Shown piece after piece: positions 1 through 10,810 of a DNA stretch of 64,000 nucleotides (the stretch's first letter is position 1; every line of letters begins with the position of its first letter). The notes under the pieces were generated by a model, which worked only from the letters and a program-made list of their open reading frames with translations, did no database searches and was not told where the DNA came from. This DNA is from Ashinkailepas kermadecensis. Lineage: Eukaryota > Arthropoda > Thecostraca > Neolepadidae. The DNA is taken from assembly GCA_034440615.1 (NCBI GenBank), contig JAOTOM010004131.1, forward strand, positions 1 through 64,000, read 5' to 3'. The translations under genes and the position numbers were made by a program.

Positions 1-1838
1 TGTGGCGGGCTTGGCGTGACGAGACCAACACGGGCAGACACATGTGGCGGGCTTGACGTGACGAGACCAGCACGGGCACACCATGTGGCGGGCTTGGCGT
101 GACGAGACCAACACGGGCAGACACATGTGGCAGGCTTGGCGTGACGAGACCAGCACGGGCACACACATGTGGCGGGCTTGGTGTGACGAGACCAGCACGG
201 GCACACACATGTGGTGGGCTTGGCGTGACGAGACCAGCACGGTCAGACACATGTGGCGGGCTTGGTGTGACGAGACCAGCACGGGCACACACATGTGGTG
301 GGCTTGGCGTGACGAGACCAGCACGGTCAGACACATGTGGCGGGCTTGGTGTGACGAGACCAGCACGGGCACACACATGTGGTGGGCTTGGCGTGACGAG
401 ACCAGCACGGGCAGACACATGTGGTGGGCTTGGCGTGACGAGACCAGCACGGGCACACACATGTGGTGGGCTTGGCGTGACGAGACCAGCACGGGCAGAC
501 ACATGTGGCGGGCTTGGCGTGACGAGACCAGCACGGGCACACACATGTGGCGGGCTTGGCGTGACGAGACCAGCACGGGCACACCATGTGGCGGGCTTGG
601 CGTGACGAGACCAGCAGGGGCACACCATGTGGCGGGCTTGGCGTGACGAGACCAACACGGGCAGACACATGTGGCGGGCTTGACGTGACGAGACCAGCAC
701 GGGCACACCATGTGACGGGCTTGGCGTGACGAGACCAGCACGGGCAGACACATGTGGCGGGCTTGGCGTGACGAGACCAGCACGGGCACACACATGTGGC
801 GGGCTTGGCGTGACGAGACCAGCACGGGCACACCATGTGGCGGGCTTGGCGTGACGAGACCAGCACGGGCACACCATGTGGCGGGCTTGGCGTGACGAGA
901 CCAGCAGGGGCACACCATGTGGCGGGCTTGGCGTGACGAGACCAACACGGGCAGACACATGTGGCGGGCTTGGCGTGACGAGACCAGCACGGGCACACAT
1001 GTGGCGGGCTTGGCGTGACGAGACCAGCACGGGCACACCATGTGGCGGGCTTGGCGTGACGAGACCAGCATGGGCACACACATGTGGCGGGCTTGGCGTG
1101 ACGAGACCAGCACGGGCACACACATGTGGCGGGCTTGGCGTGACGAGACCAGCACGGGCACACCATGTGGCGGGCTTGGCGTGACGAGACCAGCAGGGGC
1201 ACACCATGTGGCGGGCTTGGCGTGACGAGACCAACACGGGCAGACACATGTGGCGGGCTTGACGTGACGAGACCAGCACGGGCACACACATGTGGCGGGC
1301 TTGGTGTGACGAGACCAGCACGGGTACACACATGTGGCGGGCTTGGCGTGACGAGACCAGCACGGGCACACCATGTGGCGGGCTTGGCGTGACGAGACCA
1401 ACACGGGCAGACACATGTGGCGGGCTTGACGTGACGAGACCAGCACGGGCACACCATGTGGCGGGCTTGGCGTGACGAGACCAGCACGGGCACACCATGT
1501 GGCGGGCTTGGCGTGACGAGACCAACACGGGCAGACACATGTGGCAGGCTTGACGTGACGAGACCAGCACGGGCACACACATGTGGCGGGCTTGGTGTGA
1601 CGAGACCAGCACGGGCACACACATGTGGTGGGCTTGGCGTGACGAGACCAGCACGGGCAGACACATGTGGTGGGCTTGGCGTGACGAGACCAGCACGGGC
1701 AGACACATGTGGCGGGCTTGGTGTGACGAGACCAGCACGGGCACACACATGTGGCGGGCTTGGCGTGACGAGACCAGCACGGGCAGACACATGTGGTGGG
1801 CTTGGCGTGACGAGACCAGCACGGGCAGACACATGCGG
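1..1838. repeat. Minisatellite, 42/40-bp unit, over 40 copies, open at left edge
   Basis: The unit runs CATGTGGCGGGCTTGGCGTG followed by ACGAGACCAGCACGGGCACACA. Two length classes alternate: 42 bp (ends CACACA or CAGACA) and 40 bp (ends CACAC before CATG). Point variants such as GGTGTGACG, GACGTGACG and CAACACGGG recur in blocks, as expected of multi-unit duplication. The array begins before base 1. It gives open frames of up to 517 codons on the minus strand only because the unit is stop-poor. Confidence 0.97.
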
Positions 1839-2364
1839 CGCACCGCGACCGGGCCGGGCTCCGATTGCAAGGCATTGCATACCTTAATGCAATCGCTTAG
1901 CCTGCTCAGCTATGACATTCTGAGCCATCCCAGGGCTTTCAGAGTAGGAGGCACATGCTGATACTTCCGTGTTCCGGTGATCAGAGATCACCGGCGACCG
2001 GCGACAGAGTTAGCTCCTCTCTGCACGCGATCGGGCTGTTGCTGTGCCACACCGGCCCAGAACCGGCCCAGGCAGGCCAACAATAAATACGCCAGATGGG
2101 CGACCTGGCGACCCGGCGACCTGGCGGTGCGGCCGGATGTTTAGACAGAGCGTCTCTTCAGCGAAGTGGTGATGAAATCTCTTAAGTGCAGCAGTGGTCG
2201 CGAAAGACCTCACCACCCCTTATACGCCATGTGGCCCTCCCACAATATGGTTCGGCCAATAGTCATTCCCAAAAGATGGGAAACAATAACAGGTTAATAC
2301 AATTTCAACGATTTAAATGTTTAATAGAATCTAATCAGTAGATCGAAAATTTATACCTCGTTTT
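1839..2364. other. Unique sequence between array and dispersed repeat
   Basis: No gene is recognised. It holds a perfect hairpin at 1974-1994 (CCGGTGATC, loop AGA, GATCACCGG) and a small 9-bp tandem GGCGACCTG-like run near 2099-2127. The rest is AT-rich. Confidence 0.6.
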
Positions 2365-2555
2365 CCGCTCAGCAGCGTAGGTGGCTAGGACTAGGAATGT
2401 AAGCTAGCCATAGTAATATTATCAATAGCACCTAGGTTTGGATCCCTTGCTGGTAAATGTTCTTAACATTCTACATAAATGCATTGCTTAATAATTGCCA
2501 AGAATGGTTGCGGTGTAGCACGCAAGTGTAGCCGTCCTGAAGAATATGTCGATGT
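2365..2555. repeat. Dispersed repeat, copy A (family shared with 8624-8795)
   Basis: It aligns by eye with 8624-8795 along its length. Shared blocks are CGCTCAG, GCGTA.GTGG, AAGCTAGC.ATAGTAA, ACCT.GGTTTGG, TCTTAACATT.TACATAA and GCATTG. The two copies are clearly related but diverged, so this is an old interspersed element. The class is unknown; no coding capacity or terminal repeats were seen. Confidence 0.6.
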
Positions 2556-2756
2556 TGAAGTTTGATAGGCCTCATTTTTTTAACGGTACGTTTGGTGCCG
2601 ATGAAGATGAAGTCAGCTATGCTGGCATTCATCTTTAGTGAGTTGATTCACAATGGCCATCCGAATGGGACCGATCACATTGAAACAAAACCGCTGAGCA
2701 GTAGAAGGCACGCCGCCCAATCTTGCTGCGCCGGAGGAGGCCACATCACTGACAGA

Positions 2757-3231
2757 AGCAGACAACTCGCCCATGGTGGCGGGGTGCAGTAGCAGACAAC
2801 TCGCCCATGGTGGCGGGGTGCAGTAGCAGACAACTCGCCCATGGTGGCGGGGTGCAGTAGCAGACAACTCGCCCATGGTGGCGGGGTGCAGTAGCAGACA
2901 ACTCGCCCATGGTGGCGGGGTGCAGTAGCAGACAACTCGCCCATGGTGGCGGGGTGCAGTAGCAGACAACTCGCCCATGGTGGCGGGGTGCAGTAGCAGA
3001 CAACTCGCCCATGGTGGCGGGGTGCAGTAGCAGACAACTCGCCCATGGTGGCGGGGTGCAGTAGCAGACAACTCGCCCATGGTGGCGGGGTGCAGTAGCA
3101 GACAACTCGCCCATGGTGGCGGGGTGCAGTAGCAGACAACTCGCCCATGGTGGCGGGGTGCAGTAGCAGACAACTCGCCCATGGTGGCGGGGTGCAGTAG
3201 CAGACAACTCGCACATGGTGGCGCGGTGCAG
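2757..3231. repeat. Minisatellite, 34-bp unit, about 14 copies
   Basis: The unit is AGCAGACAACTCGCCCATGG followed by TGGCGGGGTGCAGT. Internal copies are almost identical, which indicates recent expansion or homogenisation. Only the last copy is altered (GCACATGG, GCGCGG). Because 34 is not divisible by three, every three units (102 bp) cycle through all frames, so the long minus-strand frames here are artefacts. Confidence 0.97.
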
Positions 3232-3561
3232 CCCAAGCTCCGGGGCACACACGCGTGAAGACCGGAGCAGTAGCTGCCCGTCGGTCGGGAACAACAACCG
3301 GTCTTCTCTGGCTGCGTCTCTCTCCAGCATCGGCTCCATCACTCTTGCCAACGCCTACCAACGCCTGCCAACCTGCGAACCTGCGAACGAACCTGCGAAC
3401 GCCTGCCAACCACGAGCATTCGTGTCGCCGAGATCGCCCGTGCGCCTTGAACAGTGTTGGTCCACTGGCTGGTTCCACACGGTCATAGAGGTCAAGAGTG
3501 TGGTGTTGACATCGTCCCTGTGTGGAATGATGTCCAATCATAAATCAGTGAGGAACAAGTC
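3232..3561. other. Unique spacer with short ACCTGCGAACG-type reiterations
   Basis: Near 3355-3412 a short imperfect repeat of GCCTGCCAAC / ACCTGCGAAC is visible. No gene is supported. Confidence 0.5.
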
Positions 3562-3778
<217 letters not shown>

Positions 3779-3794
3779 TGCGTCCCAATGAACC

Positions 3795-4140
3795 ATGCTT
3801 CATCATCTGCAAATCCTCTCGGTGATCTAAGACAGGCTTCATCATTGGAGCGGTGATAAACATGGGTAGGTGGTCGCTGATGTCCTTCATCACCTTAGCG
3901 GTGGACGTAGTCTTCAGCATGTCGGTCATGATGTGGTTAATGATGCTATTTGATTGTAAAATATACGTAAGTTACCAATTGGTGAACTTCCAGCTCGTGA
4001 AGAGCTTGTTGGCATGCCTAGACCTCGCTAGCTGATGGATTTACCACATTGATATTCAGGTCGCCGAAGAGGAAGAAGGGTTTCCATGCGACTTAGCTTC
4101 TCTCAGATGCTCGTGAACGCTTCCAAGGCTGGAGCGAAGA
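3795..4140 (-). pseudogene. Decayed LINE apurinic-type endonuclease fragment
   Basis: Minus-strand reading gives FLFGDLNIN at 4085-4048, matching the GDFN-type catalytic motif of AP-like retrotransposon endonucleases. It also gives IINHIMTDM...KDISDHLPMFI at about 3950-3855, matching the C-terminal SDH motif of the same domain. The two motifs are only about 55 codons apart and lie in different frames, with stops between, so the domain is deleted and frameshifted. The ..DISDHLP.F. style is closer to Jockey/CR1-type elements than to the L1/Tx1-like element at 15.5-18.9 kb. Both ends are lost in tandem repeats. Confidence 0.6.
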
Positions 4141-4177
4141 GAACATTTGGCAGCCAATGGAAAGGCGCATGGGGCGG

Positions 4178-4712
4178 AACGGGCAGGGTGGGGCGTGACT
4201 GGCAGGGTGGGGCGTGACTGGCAGGGTGGGGCGTGACTGGCAGGGTGGGGCGTGACTGGCAGGGTGGGGCGTGACTGGCAGGGTGGGGCGTGACTGGCAG
4301 GGTGGGGCGTGACTGGCAGGGTGGGGCGTGACTGGAGGGTGGGGCGTGACTGGCAGGGTGGGGGGGGACGGGGGGTGGGGCGTGACTGGCAGGGTGGGGC
4401 GTGACTGGCAGGGTGGGGCGTGACTGGCAGGGTGGGGCGTGACTGGCAGGGTGGGGCGTGACTGGCAGGGTGGGACTGGGGTGGGGCGTGACTGGCAGGG
4501 TGGGGCGTGACTGGCAGGGTGGGGCGTGACTGGCAGGGTGGGGCGTGACTGGCAGGGTGGGGCGTGACTGGCAGGGTGGGGCGTGACTGGCAGGGTGGGG
4601 CGTGACTGGCAGGGTGGGGCGTGACTGGCAGGGTGGGGCGTGACTGGCAGGGTGGGGCGTGACTGGCAGGGTGGGGCGTGACTGGCAGGGTGGGGCGTGA
4701 CTGGCAGGGTTC
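4178..4712. repeat. Minisatellite, 19-bp unit, about 28 copies
   Basis: The unit is GACTGGCAGGGTGGGGCGT. It is highly uniform except for scars at 4332-4379 and 4470-4486 where partial units and G-runs are joined. Each unit carries GGGTGGGG on the plus strand. The flanks 4125-4187 and 4714-4777 are themselves copies of each other (see the finding on nested duplication). Confidence 0.97.
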
Positions 4713-4826
4713 CCAGGCTGGAGCGAAGAGATACATCCGGCGGCCGATGGAGAGGCGGGTGGGGCGGGACGGGCAGGGTAAGGAGGACTGGCAGGTTTCC
4801 CGGGCTGAGGTGAGGAGATACATCCG
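4713..4826. repeat. Duplicated flank of the 19-bp array
   Basis: AGGCTGGAGCGAAGAG and the following GGCNGCCNATGGANAGGCG occur at 4125-4187 and again at 4715-4777. A third partial copy (GGGCTGAGGTGAGGAG plus ATACATCCG) lies at 4801-4826. The ~590-bp spacing holds the 19-bp array. Confidence 0.8.
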
Positions 4827-6000
4827 ATCAAGACAACTAGAGACAACGAGTACTCCAAAGTCCGCAAATCTAATATATTTGGTTTAAAGTAGATAAAACC
4901 GACGCCACGTGACGTCATATTCCAGAAGTGCCTTTTTATTAATGCAGAATACTGTTGAATTACATTCCAGTTTTTGCTATCTTGATAAAGCTACTGAATA
5001 TGGTGCTTTTCATTTTCGCACTATTATGGCGCTTTTCCTCACGCACGATTTGTTTCTCCCCGTTTGTAAAGCATATTCATCGAAGATTCAATGTTTTATA
5101 GTTTTTGTTTCTTCCCGTGCCAGTGGCTTTGAAGTGAAAAGCACCCTGCCGTGAATTAACTTAGCAAAATCTCGCCACGGTTGATATTGCTGGAGAACAT
5201 TCATCTCAAACAATTTATGTCAATTAAGGCCGTATACAATGTCAGCTTTGTCATCATGTCACTGAAGTCATTGGTGTCAACTTTCCGTTCCGGCTCCAAT
5301 CTGGTGATAATGTTAATTTAGAATGTGCGTTGGTCTCCTATCAATTATCATATTGTTCCTGTTATGGTATGTATAATCATGTACATACATTCTGTGCCAC
5401 ACACCAACTTGTGCACAATTTGGTAATTGCTTCCCCATTGCATCACAACTGGGTAATAGTTACTGGAGAAGCAAGGCTGGATTTTGCTCCTAACCAGGGT
5501 TGCCACTGTCCAGGTCCTTAATTTGAAGGTAAATTTGTGCTTTTTAGGTATTCTTTGAATTCATGGCATTTCGGGGTATTATTACAGATTAAGGTGAGCT
5601 TTCATTCTTTGGAATATTTGTTTTCCAATGCGATGTTTTTAACGTGACTAAGACGATGCGACCACTCATTTTCTCAGCAAATGATTACTTTTCAGCTGGC
5701 AAAGAAATACACGATCATTATCTTCACTCTACAAATATAGCCAATCTCGTGTTATTGTTCGTACCTGGTGTGTCACAGACGTAATAAGAAGGAAATTAAG
5801 CACTTCATGCACTCGATTCAATACTATTTCACATCGAAAAACCTATGTTTCTGGCTTAATTCCGCCTTCATTTCGGACACGAAACCTTGGCAACCAGACG
5901 CGTCCGCAAACTTCGATCAAGACCACAAGTTCCTTGCGATGCTGTTAGTGTTAACGGCAGCGCTAAAAAAAAATTGCCAAGATTTGATTACAAGTTTGTT
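4827..6000. other. AT-rich unique region
   Basis: No gene is recognised. A ~60-bp stretch at 5652-5709 (GATGCGACCACT...TACTTTTCAGCTGG) resembles 7226-7286, implying an old dispersed repeat. Nothing else could be assigned. Confidence 0.5.
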
Positions 6001-6021
6001 TGGTACGATTTTGGTCGTTCC

Positions 6022-6118
6022 GGTTAAGTTAGGTTAGGTTAGGTTTGATTATATTATGTTACGCAATATTATATTTATTGTATTACGTTGCCTTAGTCTA
6101 GGTTAGGTTAGGTTAGGC
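6022..6118. repeat. Short interstitial TTAGG-type runs
   Basis: GTTAAGTTAGGTTAGGTTAGG lies at about 6024-6044 and TCTAGGTTAGGTTAGGTTAGG at about 6097-6117. TTAGG is the usual arthropod telomere unit, but runs of three to four are also common in arthropod intergenic DNA. They are too short to mark a telomere. Confidence 0.75.
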
Positions 6119-6436
6119 TATTTTATTTTGTTCTGTAATTTATCAATTCATATGTCATTTTTGAATTCTTGAAATTTGAATTTGAAGCAGAAAAGTCAGC
6201 AGAGAAGCCGCATGCAGCCGCGCGAATCAGTGTAAGGATAACTTCGCTGTGTACTGGTTGCACTCCAGTACCTCACAAAATTATTAATCTTTCTTTTGAG
6301 GACAAGCACGCAAGTTTACAATTTTTTCCGACAACACGTTGACGTTCCCAGCAAAGTTATGTCTCCGAAGGTATTTGTTTTTGAAGGAATTCCACGACGC
6401 GAGATTCATAGCTTCCTTCTCGAAGCATCGAAGCTT

Positions 6437-6470
6437 TATAAGCCGCGGCCCGAGCGCCGTGCTGGTCAGT
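6437..6470 (+). promoter_or_regulatory. Candidate RNA polymerase II core promoter (TATA + TCAGT initiator)
   Basis: TATAAG starts at 6437 and a TCAGT initiator lies at 6466-6470 with its A at 6468, a spacing of 31 bp. This is the geometry of TATA/initiator promoters in arthropods. A GGACG resembling a downstream promoter element follows at 6493-6497, slightly too close. No recognisable gene follows, so this may belong to a transposon or be chance. A 75-codon open frame overlaps it on the plus strand (6296-6523), product unknown. Confidence 0.3.
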
Positions 6471-6539
6471 CCGACACCATCGAGATACAAACGGACGAGC
6501 CACAGCCCGGACCATTCCATTAAGGTATGCAAATGTTTG

Positions 6540-7631
6540 TAGCATTAACTCGTAAAATACCGTTAATATCGTAGCACATTTCCTCCGTTTCATGCTTATG
6601 ACGTCATCAAATGGTTATCACGTCATCAATTGCATCGACCGCCGTTGACTTAAAAGTAATTATTTGTAAAGATAATGAGTGGTCGCATCGACTTAATCAC
6701 ATTAAAATGCATTTAATTAATAAAGTCAAAACTTGCCTTCAGATGCAAATTTACCGGTATTTCTTTTTCCAATGCAGTGTTGATGAAGGTTAAGTTAAGT
6801 TATTTTGGCTTTCGGGCGCTTCGACCAGTTGATCATTCGCGCCCTGTGTGTTGATGAATGTAGCTAACATCTGACCACTCTCAGCTTTCCTGTGTGAGAT
6901 ATGATTTGGATTGGGCCATTTTATGGTTTGTTATTGCAGTTTGGAGTGTTCGCAAGTTACATTTTACACACTTTTATCTAGGTGAAGCTAAAATGAGGTG
7001 AAGTTAAGTTAGGTGTTACTTTAACTTGCTCAATTTGTAGATTGTTTTTTTTTTTAACCTTTTTTTCTGGACAAAAGACCAGGCTATGGTAGGCTATGCT
7101 TTGCAAGATGAGGTTTTTACAATTGTAGTTGCAATTGCTCAATTGTAAAATGCAAAAGAAGATATGCATTTTAGCTGAGGTGACAGTTCCTGAAAAAAAT
7201 GCAGACATGTTTCTGAATGCGATTAAAATGATGTGACCACTAGTTTCCAGCACAAATGCATACTTTTCAGTTGGGAATAAAATAATGCCAAAATTGTGGC
7301 TTTGAGTGGGGTAATGGATAATGAAGAATAATGTTAAATATGAAAACAGCATAACCAAACCAAACCCAACCTTTGAATATCTTTGATATCATACATACAA
7401 CAATGCTGCTCGAGTTAGCACAATGACCCTCATCATACCAAACCTAGCCAAGCCTCTTTTCAGGAAAAAAAACATCGTGTTGCTTCTTTTTTAGCCTCCA
7501 AATTCCAAAAACCTAGTTATTTATATACAACAAGCCCTAATGAAGACAATTTGAGACATATGTATGGACTGGACTTGTTCAAACTTACCTAGCAAATTTT
7601 TCCCTGTCCTAAAATTACAGGTGGGCAGGGT
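6540..7631. other. AT-rich unique region with diverged dispersed-repeat fragments
   Basis: TTAAGTTAGGT-like strings recur at 6788-6801 and 6998-7016, and 7226-7286 resembles 5652-5709. No gene was recognised. Confidence 0.5.
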
Positions 7632-8553
7632 GTGACGGGACTGGTAGGGTTCGACGGGAGCGGGAGCGGGACAGGACGGGACGGGACGGGGCGGGAGCGG
7701 GACGGGACGGGACGGGAGCGGGAGCGGGACGGGACGGGACGGGATGGGAGCGGGAGCGGAGGACGGAGCGGGACGGGACGGGACGGGAGCGGGACGGGAC
7801 GGGAGCGGGACGGGACGGGAGCGGAGCGGGAGCGGGACGGGACGGGACGGGAGCGGGAGCGGAGCAGAGCGGGACGGGACGGGACGGGACGGGACGGGAG
7901 CGGGACGGGAGCGGGACGGGACGGGGCGGGAGCGGGACGGGACGGGACGGGAGCGGGACGGGAGCGGGACGGGAGCGGGACGGGAGCGGGACGGGACGGG
8001 ACGGGACGGGACGGGACGGGAGCGGAGCAGAGCGGGACAGGACGGGACGGGACGGGAGCGGGAGCGGGACGGGACGGGAGCGGGACGGGACGGGACGGAC
8101 GGGACGGACGGGACGGACGGGACAGGGACGGACAGGACGGGACGGGACGGGACGGGACGGGACGGGACGGGAGCGGGCGGAGCGGGAGCGGGAGCGGGAC
8201 GGGACGGACGGGACGGGACGGGACGGGACAGGACGGGACGGGGAGCGGGAGCGGAGCAGAGCGGGACGGGACGGGACGGGAGCGGGACGGGAGCGGGACG
8301 GGACGGGAGCAGGGACGGGATGGGACTGGAGCGGGACAGGGGACGGGACGGGACGGGACGGGACGGGAGCGGGAGCGGGGACGGAGCGGGGAGCGGGACG
8401 GGACGGGACGGGGACGGGACGGGAGCGGAGCAGAGCGGGACAGGACGGGACGGGACGGGAGCGGGAGCGGGACGGGACGGGACGGGACGGAACGGGAGCG
8501 GGACGGGACTGGTAGGGTTGGACGGGAGCGGGAGCGGAGCAGAGTGGAACGGG
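7632..8553 (+). repeat. GGGAC/GGGAGC array with continuous G-quadruplex potential
   Basis: About 920 bp built from 5-bp GGGAC and 6-bp GGGAGC blocks. G-triplets are separated by 2-3 bases almost throughout, satisfying the G3-N(1-7) quadruplex rule on the plus strand. Both ends carry GACTGGTAGGGTT followed by GACGGGAGCGGG, so the array is bounded by copies of the same junction. The open frames of 275-382 codons (DGTGRER- or RPVPSRS-like) are by-products of the repeat. Confidence 0.97.
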
Positions 8554-8623
8554 CAGAGCGTGGTGCACTAGGATAGTAATCCATCAAAACATAATCAGAA
8601 ATCCGAACATGTACGCATAGCAT

Positions 8624-8795
8624 TGCGCTCAGTGGCGTAAGTGGTTCGAAGCAGGCATGCAAGCTAGCAATAGTAAAATAATTAATACTACCTTGGTTTG
8701 GGTCTCTTGCTGCTCTTAACATTTTACATAATCGCATTGAGTCGCACTTGCCAGATTCGGTACGTATGTGTGGCTTTGTTGAAGGGCATGGACGG
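8624..8795. repeat. Dispersed repeat, copy B (family shared with 2365-2555)
   Basis: Same orientation and block order as copy A. It starts just downstream of the G-triplet array, whereas copy A lies about 200 bp upstream of the 34-bp array. Confidence 0.6.
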
Positions 8796-8799
8796 CTGA

Positions 8800-9985
8800 T
8801 AGAACACGCTGAATTTAATGTTTAGTTATTTTTATTGTACGACGCAGTTTCATCACATTTAGTCTCCATCTTCCCCCTTTGTCATCTTCATCACATAAAA
8901 GTCTCACGCGATATTGCACATAAGATGTTTACCTTCTTCTAAATCCATACCAAAGATAGTCTCATCTGTGCTTGTTGTACCATCTACTAACTATGTTACA
9001 TTAATCAAGCTTCTACTTCAGAACCGAGCATCATATGAGCTGCCCCAGGAGTGATGACCATCCGCTTATAGAGGCGGTTGTTTCCAAGCAGGTTGCACTT
9101 GATTGCATCGCCTAAGATTAGCCTGGTGTAAACATGCTATTTTGGCTTCCTCAGCCTCCTTGTGTTCGGTTCAGAATTCCTGACCGAATAAAGTCGACCG
9201 GGTGCACCTGACGGGGCCTGAAAAAGATGACAGATTTGGGGCCAAAAACGTTGAATTCGCACATTGATTGAGAACACCAAAAACTTGTCATGCCATTCTG
9301 CCATCGTACTTTGTCTTGTATAATTTCAGGCATCGAATCGCTTCAAGTATGCTACTCATAGTATGCAGATTATTGCTCGTGATCACAATATATGCTCCTA
9401 AAACATGAACAGAGGAATATATGCACCAAGCAGTACAAACCAAACATACTTTGAGCTGAAGCCTTCAAATGTCAACGCGGAATCACGATCTCAAACCAAG
9501 TCTCAGAATTCCATATAAAACATACAACTGTGGAGCAATCGCAAGTGACAAATTCAGTTAATTAAAAACCGCAATGCTAATTACAAGCCAGACAGCAGGC
9601 CGAGAGTCTTATTTGAAGCAGCAAAAAAGACAGACAGAAGGGATCGTCTAGAGTGGCCTGGCCTGAACACGTCATTAATGAAAGGCTTATAAATCGACGA
9701 CCAGATGCATTCAGATCACGGAATAAGCACGAACATGCAGCTTCATTTTCTAAGGGTTGAATATTTTAACTTCCGCAGCTCTAGCCTGTCCGCTTTTCTT
9801 CTACATCATGTATGCGGCCTCATGTTTTCCAGTTTTGTATCCAGCGATGTTTTTGTATCCGCGCAATATTGTCCGCAGGGAATATGACCATCAAGCGAGA
9901 TGCATTACTGTCCATTCAATACTCTGGGATAAGATACGATGTGGAGGGCTGGGATTGATCGCTCAGTTTGCTCGAAGCGTGCAGT
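8800..9985. other. Unique region, no recognised gene
   Basis: AT-rich to mixed DNA. A plus-strand frame of 170 codons starts at 9757 and runs into the 19-bp repeat at 10075. Its first 100 codons are non-repetitive with a hydrophobic start, but it resembles nothing I know and could be chance. Confidence 0.45.
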
Positions 9986-9988
9986 ATG

Positions 9989-10044
9989 TCCCATCACAGG
10001 CCGCCATAGTTCGATGTCCCATCACAGGCCGCCATAGTTCGATG
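9989..10044. repeat. 28-bp direct duplication
   Basis: TCCCATCACAGGCCGCCATA plus GTTCGATG occurs twice in perfect tandem. Confidence 0.95.
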
Positions 10045-10074
10045 CTGGACTGCAAGTGTTACATTGGTTGCAAA

Positions 10075-10209
10075 ATGTCACAAGGCGAACTCAATGTCAC
10101 AAGGCGAACTCAATGTCACAAGGCGAACTCAATGTCACAAGGCGAACTCAATGTCACAAGGCGAACTCAATGTCACAAGGCGAACTCAATGTCACAAGGC
10201 GAACTGAAT
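10075..10209. repeat. Minisatellite, 19-bp unit, 7 copies
   Basis: The unit is ATGTCACAAGGCGAACTCA, nearly perfect, and degenerates in the last copy (GAACTGAATG). Confidence 0.97.
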
Positions 10210-10304
10210 GCACGGAGAAACTTCCAAAACCCTTCCAAATATGTTGGATGCACTTGCGTGTCCTCGTGATCCGCCCAGCAGGATGTTCTGCTGTTGACAA
10301 CAGC

Positions 10305-10566
10305 ATCGACACAAACAACAACAACGGCGACACAAACAACAACAACAACGACACAAACAACAACAACGCCGCAGACAACAACGCCACAAACAACAACAAC
10401 ATTGACACAGACAGCAACAGCGACACAAACAACAACAATGCCACAAACAACAACAACAACGACACAACAACAACAACGCCACAAACGACAACAACAACGA
10501 CACAAACAACAACAACAGCGACACAAACAACCACAACAGCGACACAAACAACAACAACAGCCACGA
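10305..10566. repeat. CAA-rich imperfect trinucleotide tract
   Basis: AACAACAACAA runs are interrupted by GACAC, GCCAC and CAGC motifs, giving low-complexity Thr/Gln/Asn frames on the plus strand and Val/Cys/Leu frames on the minus strand. A weaker ATA/ACT trinucleotide zone follows to about 10810. Confidence 0.95.
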
Positions 10567-10810
10567 TGAGAACGATAACAATGACAAACAATCGCAATAA
10601 TACAAAGAATGATAGAAATAATAAAACCACAGCAGCAAACGCACCAAGAAAAGTGGTACCAAATGCTAATACTACTACTACTTACTAATAATAATAATAT
10701 TCAGATATACGATAACAAAGATAGTACGATCAATCCTTATCATCATAATTATCGTCAGCATAACAATGCTAGTAATAGCTATATTAATAATGATGATGAA
10801 AATAAATAAC

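Noticed and set aside
327..1880. 517-codon minus-strand frame and similar long frames in other arrays (2675-3541, 7589-8737, 12644-13705, 50808-51910, 57590-58264)
   Set aside because: Each is generated by a stop-poor tandem unit. Several frames and both strands are open at once, and amino-acid content follows the repeat. No domain, conserved start or splice context.
2757..3231. CRISPR-like regular repeats
   Set aside because: Units are contiguous with no unique spacers, no leader and no cas genes, in clearly eukaryotic DNA.
6022..6118. Telomere or chromosome end
   Set aside because: Only three to four TTAGG units, interrupted and internal, with unrelated sequence on both sides.
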